Assembly (NCBI RefSeq): GCF_018913465.1 | Contig: NZ_JABAPM010000003.1 | Span: forward strand, 1 to 64,000 | DNA length: 64,000 nt | Source: Arcanobacterium phocae | Lineage (GTDB): Bacteria > Actinomycetota > Actinomycetes > Actinomycetales > Actinomycetaceae | Direction of reading: 5' to 3' | In this document: piece by piece, positions 35,265 to 42,352 of the stretch | Numbering within the stretch: the first letter of the stretch is position 1 | Layout of the letters: every line of letters begins with the position of its first letter | Notes under the pieces: model-generated | The model's input: the letters and a program-made list of their open reading frames with translations, nothing else | Told to the model about the DNA's origin: nothing | Databases searched by the model: none | Program-made: the position numbers and the translations under genes

Positions 35265-36253
35265 AAAATATTGCGACCCGTATTCTTGGCGCACTCACAG
35301 TCGCTGGAGCGTTATCGCTATGCGGAGCGCTAATTCACGCTCAGTCATATCAGGTTCGACGTCGGACCGTTATTCTCCCGCGTACCAAGAGCCAAAAGAA
35401 CGCTACCACTGCGTCAACGCTACGCATCGTACATATTTCAGATACTCATTTGCTGGCTCATCAACGTCGCCGGCGGGCTTTCTTAGAATCTCTGGCTGAG
35501 TTAAGTCCAGATTTCATTGTTCTTACCGGCGATCTTATCGCGGCTGATTCTGCGATCCCTGCGATATTAGCCGATCTAGAACCATTGTTGTCCGTCCCTG
35601 GTGCTTTTGTCTTTGGTTCAAATGATTACTTTGGCCCGGAGCTAAAGAATCCACTACGTTATTTGCGAGGACATACTGGGACAGATGTAGAAAAGAAAGC
35701 GTCAGCGGGCCATCGCTTAGCGACCGAGGAACTGAGATCTGGTTTAACAAGCGGCGGTTGGATTGATCTTAATAATGCAAGACACCAGCTGAATGTCAAC
35801 GATTGGACGCTTGACCTAGTAGGCATTGATGATCCCCATATTGGACTGCATCAGATGCCTCAGCCGCGTGAAACAACACGGGGTTCTGCTGGCTCCTATC
35901 TACGCCTTGCGCTCGCGCATGCTCCTTATACGTGGGTGCTGGATATGCTGGACGACGACGACGCTATTCTCGCTTTTGCTGGGCATACACATGGCGGCCA
36001 GGTCAATCTTCCCGGCTCTCATGCCCTTGTCACTAACTGCGATCTCCCTCGCAGGTACGCTAATGGTTTGTTTGAATGGCCGCCGCCGAAAAATCACTTA
36101 GAAGAACCACATGTAGTGAAGCGCAACGGAACAGTCGTCGCACAAGATAACATGCTGGTTAATGTTTCAGCAGGCATCGGCACTTCACCTTTTACTCCTA
36201 TTAGAACGTTTTGCGCTCCGGAGGCAATCGTTCTTGACATTGTTTCAGTGTGA
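35261..36253 (+). CDS. Membrane-anchored metallophosphoesterase
   Basis: A 330-residue calcineurin-like phosphoesterase. The start at 35261 overlaps the PBP stop (ATGA) and gives an N-terminal anchor (ILGALTVAGALSLCGALIHAQS). Metal-binding motifs are LRIVHISDTHLL (D-x-H), VLTGDLIA (GD), FGSNDYF (GND/SND in place of GNH) and LAHAPY plus FAGHTHGGQVNLPG (GHxH). The family resembles YkuE/Rv3683 proteins. The substrate, perhaps a wall or lipid phosphate, is unknown, but coupling to the PBP gene points to the envelope. Confidence 0.9.
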   Translation: MKNIATRILGALTVAGALSLCGALIHAQSYQVRRRTVILPRTKSQKNATTASTLRIVHISDTHLLAHQRRRRAFLESLAELSPDFIVLTGDLIAADSAIPAILADLEPLLSVPGAFVFGSNDYFGPELKNPLRYLRGHTGTDVEKKASAGHRLATEELRSGLTSGGWIDLNNARHQLNVNDWTLDLVGIDDPHIGLHQMPQPRETTRGSAGSYLRLALAHAPYTWVLDMLDDDDAILAFAGHTHGGQVNLPGSHALVTNCDLPRRYANGLFEWPPPKNHLEEPHVVKRNGTVVAQDNMLVNVSAGIGTSPFTPIRTFCAPEAIVLDIVSV

Positions 36254-36333
36254 TCTCTTCCGCAGGCTGAAAGCACGGATTTCCTAAAATCGTCTATCAG
36301 CGTTATCATTATGTGGTTGGTAAAACCATACAT

Positions 36334-36410
<77 letters not shown>

Positions 36411-36414
36411 AAAC

Positions 36415-36458
36415 AAAATGTCCTCTGGTATACGCGATTGTACACCAGAGGACATTTT
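36415..36458. terminator. Bidirectional terminator after tRNA-Pro
   Basis: A perfect 15-bp inverted repeat (arms AAAATGTCCTCTGGT and its complement) with a 14-base loop. The A/T ends give a U-run on either strand. Confidence 0.85.
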
Positions 36459-36559
36459 GTTTATTTCCTGTTTTGGCTAAAAATTCTATTCTAGATTTTA
36501 CTTCCAATATTATTGGAAATGTACTTATACCATGTCTACGGAACACGAAGTAATGCCTC

Positions 36560-37750
36560 ATGAATGATTTTCCTAGCTTTAACGACGAAGTTACGACTCC
36601 GACTGCGGTAACTCCGCCCCCAGCGAGTACTCAGCAAATGCCACCGCAACAGGGGCAGTTCATTCCACCGACACCGGCACCAGTACCAGTACCACGCATT
36701 CCACTTACTCCACAGCAAAAGAAGCGCCGTCTCTTGATTATTATCGGAGTGCTTAGCGTGGTTGTGCTCCTAGCAGCTGGCTTCATCTTCGCTACTATCG
36801 TCAACCACAATCGCACTCCCGAAGCTCAAGTTCGCTCATATTTAAGTGCTATCTCCGCAGGGAAGGCAGATCAAGCGAATTCCATTGTTGATCCAGGTAT
36901 CGCAAATGGTGACAGAGCATTCCTTAATGATGACGTGTTAAAGAACGCCGATCAGAGAATCGAAGTCCTCGATATTCATGAGCTTTCGTCAGATGAAATC
37001 GATCAGCGCCGCTACGGAATCATAGATTCACTGTCGGCTAATCTGCCTACTGATGTTGCTGCCTCTCGTTACCTCGGTGATAATTCTGCTGCGGTAGTAG
37101 AGGCCACATATAGTCTTGACGGCGTACATCACAGTAGTTACTTCATCGCTACACCAGGTAAAAACGAGAAGCTCATTCTTCACACGTGGAATATCAAGAC
37201 CCCGCTCATCCGGTCGGTAACAGTAAATACCAAGCTTCCGGGAATCAGCATTGGGAATACGGACGCAGAAGTTGAACAAGATTCTTACCGTACCAAGATA
37301 TATGTCTATCCTGGAATCTATACAATAACTGAATCGAGCGATTCAAAGTATCTGGCAGCTAAAGAAACTCTTTCAGTTAATTCGAAGAACGAATATATCG
37401 ACATGGATGCTCAGCTCACTGACGCTGCAGAAAATCTTGTTCTTGATACGGTGAAAAAGCAGTATGACCGCTGTTCTTCCATTGAAGGAAACTTAGATCA
37501 GGTGTGTCCCTATGCCGTTAGAAACAAGAACTTAGAGGTGCTTGAACCCGTGACTCCGATTACCACGATCGAGCACATGGGAGATTATGACTTCACTTCA
37601 GGCCAAGGGACAATCCGAATTAAGCCGAATCCAACTCCGTTTAATGAGGATCCCGAAGCCAAAGAAATCGAATTTGTTTTCGAAGGTTACATCAGCATCG
37701 AAAAAGGCGAACCTAAAGTCAAGCTTTATAACGCACGAGCTATGTGGTGA
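36560..37750 (+). CDS. Single-pass membrane protein with Pro-rich cytoplasmic tail
   Basis: A 396-residue protein. Residues 1-50 are Pro/Gln/Thr-rich, followed by a basic patch (QQKKRRLL), one membrane helix (IIIGVLSVVVLLAAGFIFATIV, about 55-76) and a 320-residue outside domain. The first outer part (PEAQVRSYLSAISAGKADQANSIVD) resembles the NTF2-like DUF4878-type domains found in many actinobacterial anchored proteins. A later part (KLPGISIGNTDAEVEQDSYRTKIYVYPGIYTITES) resembles repeats of TcaA-like envelope proteins. A role in envelope stress or wall sensing is plausible but not shown. Confidence 0.75.
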   Translation: MNDFPSFNDEVTTPTAVTPPPASTQQMPPQQGQFIPPTPAPVPVPRIPLTPQQKKRRLLIIIGVLSVVVLLAAGFIFATIVNHNRTPEAQVRSYLSAISAGKADQANSIVDPGIANGDRAFLNDDVLKNADQRIEVLDIHELSSDEIDQRRYGIIDSLSANLPTDVAASRYLGDNSAAVVEATYSLDGVHHSSYFIATPGKNEKLILHTWNIKTPLIRSVTVNTKLPGISIGNTDAEVEQDSYRTKIYVYPGIYTITESSDSKYLAAKETLSVNSKNEYIDMDAQLTDAAENLVLDTVKKQYDRCSSIEGNLDQVCPYAVRNKNLEVLEPVTPITTIEHMGDYDFTSGQGTIRIKPNPTPFNEDPEAKEIEFVFEGYISIEKGEPKVKLYNARAMW

Positions 37751-37769
37751 ACTTTCATATTCTATGGGT

Positions 37770-37799
37770 GGGGCCGGACGATGGTAATCGTCCGGCCCC
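37770..37799. terminator. Bidirectional terminator between convergent genes
   Basis: A perfect 13-bp GC-rich stem (GGGGCCGGACGAT with its complement, loop GGTA) separates the membrane protein gene and the ribokinase-family gene, which converge. Confidence 0.8.
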
Positions 37800-37810
37800 C
37801 TTACCTATGT

Positions 37811-38713
37811 CTACAGTTTGATAAATTCTTCTGCTGTAGCGTAGGAAGTTTGGGTACCAAGTTTGGTTACTGAATCAGCCGCATACCGATTAGCTTTTTC
37901 AAGAGCCAAACGGACATCACCAGTTTCAACAACATAATGACTGAAGCATCCAATAAAAGCATCACCTGCACCTGTGGTATCACGGGGTTGGACATCGAAC
38001 GCAGGGAGGAGCTCATCTACCCCGTCTGCCATCCACAAAACACCCCGCGATCCGAGCGTGACAATAACATTCTTCATACCCGCTTCTAAGAGAGCTGAAG
38101 CCGCATTGCGCACGTCGTCAAGCGTATCAACTGGCATGCCAGTCAATAGTGAGAGCTCAGATTCGTTCGGCATAAAGTACTCACAATCTTTAACATCAGA
38201 GAGCACTAGGTTTGGCTGCGCCGGCGCCGGATTGAGCAGAACTGGAATATCATGTTTCTTGCCAAATCGGATCGCAGCATAGACTGTTTCTAGTGGAACT
38301 TCGAGCTGCAGTACAATCAGTTTGCACTGCGCTATATCAGCTGCTGCACTATCGATATCTGCTGATGAAAGCTGGGCGTTTGCTCCTTTGATAATCAGGA
38401 TCGAATTATGCGATTCGGCATCTACAAAAATCGGCGCCACACCAGAACTGCCTTCGGTTCGCATGACATACCGGGTATCGATTCCATTCTTTTCAAAATT
38501 CGAAACCGTATTATCCGCAAAAATATCGGTGCCAACACGAGTCACCATCAGCACTTCAGAACCAAGCCGGGCAGCTGCCACTGCTTGGTTTGCTCCTTTG
38601 CCGCCACACCCCATCTTGAAATCTGGAGCTTCAAGCGTCTCACCTTCAGCTGGCATACGGTCGATATAGGTAATCAAATCAACCATATTGGATCCGATGA
38701 CTGCGATATCCAT
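37811..38713 (-). CDS. Ribokinase-family sugar kinase (deoxyribokinase candidate)
   Basis: A 300-residue PfkB kinase. The N-terminal GGKGANQAVAAARLG (about 37-51) binds sugar, and DTTGAGDAFIG (about 245-255) carries the catalytic Asp 251 and the anion hole. Sequence alone fits ribokinase. The neighbours (a FucP-type permease and a DUF4432 epimerase-like protein) match the deoK-deoP-deoX set used for deoxyribose in enterobacteria, so 2-deoxyribose is a reasonable substrate. GGAG precedes the start. The gene is last in its operon. Confidence 0.88.
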   Translation of the reverse strand: MDIAVIGSNMVDLITYIDRMPAEGETLEAPDFKMGCGGKGANQAVAAARLGSEVLMVTRVGTDIFADNTVSNFEKNGIDTRYVMRTEGSSGVAPIFVDAESHNSILIIKGANAQLSSADIDSAAADIAQCKLIVLQLEVPLETVYAAIRFGKKHDIPVLLNPAPAQPNLVLSDVKDCEYFMPNESELSLLTGMPVDTLDDVRNAASALLEAGMKNVIVTLGSRGVLWMADGVDELLPAFDVQPRDTTGAGDAFIGCFSHYVVETGDVRLALEKANRYAADSVTKLGTQTSYATAEEFIKL

Positions 38714-38715
38714 AT

Positions 38716-39735
38716 TTACTCCTTAATTCCTGTGGTGACGATAAATTTACGCGTTTCTCCGGCTGCTAACTCAATGAGCGTACCAGCTTCCTTTGCTGCC
38801 AAGAAGCCTTCTGGTCGAGACGTTCCGGGGAGAACAAATGCGGCGACTTGCTGATCTGCGTTGTAAAGCACCCAGCGCGTTGCTACTGGGAACTGTGACG
38901 AGTCGAATTCAGTGCGGAAGACGACGCCGTTTTCACCCGCGAGTTCGAACCCTAAATGTTCACCGTATTGGGGTAAATCATCAGCAAAGAAAACAATTTC
39001 TGGGTCAAATTCTTTGGCGTAAGCTAGTGAAGATCCATCGATGCGACCATCAAGAATCTGTTCATTGAGTTCGGTCCAGCGCGGAGTTGGATGAACATGC
39101 GCTGGAACTGTTGTTCGTAGCTTGAACGCACCGGCAGGAAGAGTTTCTGTCATCACTCCGTTCTCCACAAATGCGTAATTCATGTGACACATGTATTGCA
39201 GTGGCATCGGAGCATACTTCGACAAATTCGTAATTTCCATTCCGATGTCGAACATCGACGATCCTGGCCGTAGTTCAACGTGAGGTACTGCCCGATAGTG
39301 ATGTCCAAAGCCTTGCACGTATTCGTAGCTTGACACGATGCGAACTGCGCCATCGTCGTCGACTTCTAACCAGGCATCATCCATTGTTGAACACGGGAAT
39401 TCACCGTGAAGAACGTGATCGTCTTCTGGCGATGGACAGCCGGCGGCGAGCAGACCGGAATGGAACGCAAAGCACCCGTAGGTATCAACGATTTCCTGGC
39501 ATGGTTTAGGCTGACTAAACATATTCGTCATCCGTAAAGACGTTCCGTCAAATTCCGCGTCCCAAATGATCTGGCCCATAAACGGAAGAACTTCAACATA
39601 CCCGCGGCTGTTTTCTAGTCGGAGCGATTCGACTCCAGACGGGTAACGGAAGGCTCGAACAACAGTGTCATGACTTTCGATAATAGTAGTTGTGCGCTCA
39701 CTAAACTGGTGACGATGCAATGGAACAGTAATCAT
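38716..39735 (-). CDS. DUF4432/aldose-1-epimerase-like protein (DeoX-like)
   Basis: A 339-residue protein of the galactose-mutarotase fold. Recognisable parts are RGYVEVLPFMGQIIWDAEFDG, YGCFAFHSGLLAAGCP, HGEFPCSTMDDAWLE and MPLQYMCHMNYAF, where conserved His and Glu residues line the sugar pocket. The start at 39735 was preferred because gaaagg precedes it at eight bases; the GTG at 39744 has no spacing. It probably interconverts sugar anomers before phosphorylation by the kinase. Its place between permease and kinase suits a DeoX role. Confidence 0.82.
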   Translation of the reverse strand: MITVPLHRHQFSERTTTIIESHDTVVRAFRYPSGVESLRLENSRGYVEVLPFMGQIIWDAEFDGTSLRMTNMFSQPKPCQEIVDTYGCFAFHSGLLAAGCPSPEDDHVLHGEFPCSTMDDAWLEVDDDGAVRIVSSYEYVQGFGHHYRAVPHVELRPGSSMFDIGMEITNLSKYAPMPLQYMCHMNYAFVENGVMTETLPAGAFKLRTTVPAHVHPTPRWTELNEQILDGRIDGSSLAYAKEFDPEIVFFADDLPQYGEHLGFELAGENGVVFRTEFDSSQFPVATRWVLYNADQQVAAFVLPGTSRPEGFLAAKEAGTLIELAAGETRKFIVTTGIKE

Positions 39736-39740
39736 TTTTC

Positions 39741-41084
39741 TCACCTTTCAATTGTTTGGGTAGCTTTTTCGGCACGGTGTTGTTTGACGAAGTAAAGAAG
39801 AACGACGACGAAGCACACCAGCGACACCGAGAACGCAAGCTGCATCGAACCTGTGGTATCTGAGACAAGGCCCTGAATAACTGGGATAACAGCACCGCCG
39901 ATGATGGACATAACGATAACCGCACCACCGGTTTCGGTGTGTCGCTTGTCTTTGATCGAGTCAAGGGTACGAGCATAGATGGTTGCCCAGCAGGGACCAA
40001 ACAAACCAGACGTCAGAATGGCGGCATACACTGCGGTCATATTAGGAACTGTGATGACCCAAATAAGAGCGGCAACACCACATATTGAATAGCCGATCAA
40101 AACAAGGTTTTCGTTGAACTTGGTCATCAGAATGTTTGCTACAAACTTTCCAATAAAGAAAGCCACGAATGCCCAGATCATGTAGTTTGATGCGGTACGT
40201 TCGTTGATGGATTCGTCGAGGTTTAACGCGAGACGAATAGTGAACGACCACACTGCAGTTTGCATGCCAACATACATGAATTGGGTAAAAATACCGGTAG
40301 CAAAAGTACGGTTTCCAGCTAAGTAGCGCAGCGTCTCACCAATCGAGGCTTTGACCTCTTTATTGTTCGATAGTGGCTTGCAATGCGGGAATTGGGTAAC
40401 AGCGATAACAAGCATCAGGACTGCCAAGACTACAATGATCCAGCGGTACGGGCCAAGGGTGCGCTGAAGCATGTCTTCAGCAAATTGTTGCCGTTCAACT
40501 CCAGTGAGGGAGTCGAGTTGTTTTCCGAGCGATTCCCCCTCGGTAAAGATGAGGTACTTGCCAAGCAAGATGCCGAAAATTGATCCTAGCGGGTAGAACG
40601 TTTGTGAAATGTTGAGGCGTAATGTTGCATATTTGCGCGGACCGATCATTGACGAATAGGTGTTTGCTGACGTCTCGAGGAAGGATAGACCTACAGCGAT
40701 CGCGAATAATGCTGCTAGGAAAACAGTATATGTTGCCATGTGTGAGGCCGGGAAGAACAGCATGCAACCGATGATGTAGAAACTGAGTCCTACGAGCAGT
40801 CCTGACTTGTAGGTCCATTTACCAATCACACGCGAGGCTGGGATGGCGAGTAGGAAATAGCCGCCGTAAAACGCTGACTGAACAAAGGCGGATGCGAAGT
40901 CTGATAATTCAAAGATTGATTTGAATTGGGTAATTAGGACGTCGTTAAGAGATGCTGCTGCACCCCACATGGGGAAGCAGATGGATAGCAAAATGTATTG
41001 CAGGATTGGGGTCTTATTTAAGTACCCGTCTGGTTGTTGCACCGTAGGATCTTTTATTAGTCCAAAGGAAGAATTGGTAGCCAT
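39741..41084 (-). CDS. MFS sugar permease, FucP family (DeoP-like)
   Basis: A 447-residue transporter with about twelve membrane segments, resembling the L-fucose:H+ symporter family. Visible parts are LLSICFPMWGAAASLNDVLITQF in the first helix region, SAFYGGYFLLAIPASRVIGK, and LFAIAVGLSFLETSANTYSSMIGP. The start at 41084 follows GAAAGG, whereas the ORF upstream lacks one. It is the first gene of the permease-epimerase-kinase operon and is preceded by a palindrome likely bound by the SorC-type regulator. The substrate is a pentose, deoxypentose or fucose-like sugar. Confidence 0.88.
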   Translation of the reverse strand: MATNSSFGLIKDPTVQQPDGYLNKTPILQYILLSICFPMWGAAASLNDVLITQFKSIFELSDFASAFVQSAFYGGYFLLAIPASRVIGKWTYKSGLLVGLSFYIIGCMLFFPASHMATYTVFLAALFAIAVGLSFLETSANTYSSMIGPRKYATLRLNISQTFYPLGSIFGILLGKYLIFTEGESLGKQLDSLTGVERQQFAEDMLQRTLGPYRWIIVVLAVLMLVIAVTQFPHCKPLSNNKEVKASIGETLRYLAGNRTFATGIFTQFMYVGMQTAVWSFTIRLALNLDESINERTASNYMIWAFVAFFIGKFVANILMTKFNENLVLIGYSICGVAALIWVITVPNMTAVYAAILTSGLFGPCWATIYARTLDSIKDKRHTETGGAVIVMSIIGGAVIPVIQGLVSDTTGSMQLAFSVSLVCFVVVLLYFVKQHRAEKATQTIER

Positions 41085-41198
41085 TGGTAAACCTTTCATG
41101 GAGTTCGTCATTGAACTTATGATGTGGATTACCTTTAATCTAGCTTTTCGATAACGAGCAGGGAACCACGACAAGTAACGATTGTTCCGCCACAAAAA

Positions 41199-41214
41199 CG
41201 TTGCTACAGCAACG
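41199..41214. promoter_or_regulatory. Palindromic operator candidate upstream of permease gene
   Basis: CGTTGCT-AC-AGCAACG is a perfect seven-base inverted repeat 115 bp before the permease start. Close by, GGAACAAT (minus strand, about 41180-41188) recurs upstream of the regulator gene (about 42247-42255). Both fit binding sites for a SorC-family protein. Confidence 0.5.
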
Positions 41215-41243
41215 AATAATAAGTATTTTGGAATGTATTTAAG

Positions 41244-42218
41244 CTATTTTTTGGAGCGTTCGTGCTTGAATGGAACATTTGTGCCGACGATATACCGAGC
41301 AGTGTGTACATCTGTCACTAATCTATTAACGTATCCACGTTCGAGAGCCGCTTTAACGACGTCGGCTTTCTCCGTACCCCCAGCCACAAGAATCTTTTGT
41401 TCTTTATGACGCAACTCTGGCAATGTAATCCCGACAGTACGATTATTAAGATCCGGTAAGCAAATTCGACCTTCACGATCTACAAATCGGGCACAAATAT
41501 CGCCAACAGAACGCGAAAAAATAATCTCTTTTTCATGAAGAGACAGCGGGCTCGCATTGATTAATTCCCGGTTCGTTCTTACATCACCAACCGTATAGAC
41601 TGCGATACGAGCATGGACACCTGCGTCCAGCACTCGGCGTACGTGCGGAGTCTGGGTAACCCGTGTTCGCAATGGTACAGACGCCAAAAAAGTCGGCGCT
41701 GACAGGTCGTAACATCGTGCGCTGAATGCGGCAGCAAATCGTTCCAGAGTGCTAGGACGTCCAGGGCGTGGTGCCGGATCAGATAATCCGCAACTGAGCT
41801 GAATGACATCAACATTCCGACGTGGACGCGGTTCAAGATAATCCGCAACTGTACTCATCGTCCGTGAAGGGACCAACCCAATAGTGTCACCATCACGTAC
41901 TAGCGAACCTACCAGGTGTGCGCCAGCCCGTCCTAGCGCATCTCGCATCGCGTCTGCTCCGGAACGTGCCGGACTCACTAAAACAGCGTCTAGCAAATGA
42001 TAGCGACGTTGCAATTCAGCAACCAGTAATTCATCTTGTTCACGCGGATCAAGTACCCGCACCTCAATAAAACCTTGGGCGTGTGCATGAGCTAAAAGTT
42101 TTGACACTGTAGGCCGAGATACGTGAAGACGCTGGGCAACTTGTTCCTGATTCAACCCCGAGTAATACAATTTGGCCGCATCAAGAGATTGAATATCGCG
42201 ACTGTTCAGAGGGTCCAT
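41244..42218 (-). CDS. SorC/DeoR-family sugar-binding regulator
   Basis: A 324-residue regulator. An N-terminal helix-turn-helix (LYYSGLNQEQVAQRLHVSRPTVSKLLAHAHAQGFIEVRV) precedes a sugar-binding domain with SorC hallmarks: IGLVPSRTMSTVADYL, and near the end DLNNRTVGITLPELRHKEQKILVAGGTEKADVVKAAL. No clear ribosome binding site decides between the ATG at 42218 and one at 42278; the shorter start fits the family length. It is encoded just upstream of and in the same direction as the permease operon, whose effector sugar phosphate it likely senses. Confidence 0.87.
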   Translation of the reverse strand: MDPLNSRDIQSLDAAKLYYSGLNQEQVAQRLHVSRPTVSKLLAHAHAQGFIEVRVLDPREQDELLVAELQRRYHLLDAVLVSPARSGADAMRDALGRAGAHLVGSLVRDGDTIGLVPSRTMSTVADYLEPRPRRNVDVIQLSCGLSDPAPRPGRPSTLERFAAAFSARCYDLSAPTFLASVPLRTRVTQTPHVRRVLDAGVHARIAVYTVGDVRTNRELINASPLSLHEKEIIFSRSVGDICARFVDREGRICLPDLNNRTVGITLPELRHKEQKILVAGGTEKADVVKAALERGYVNRLVTDVHTARYIVGTNVPFKHERSKK

Positions 42219-42294
42219 AACTGGATAATAGAACACAACAGCGGACGGAACAATAGATCGATGTTTTCCACCATACATTACACCATCAATGTAG

Positions 42295-42332
42295 CTGTGT
42301 CCTCGATGGCTAGAGGGCCATCGAGGACACAG
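42295..42332 (-). terminator. Terminator after sialidase gene
   Basis: A perfect 16-bp stem (CTGTGTCCTCGATGGC and its complement, six-base loop) lies about 20 bp beyond the sialidase stop on the minus strand, before the regulator gene. Confidence 0.75.
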
Positions 42333-42352
42333 TACCTACCGGTTATAGACGG

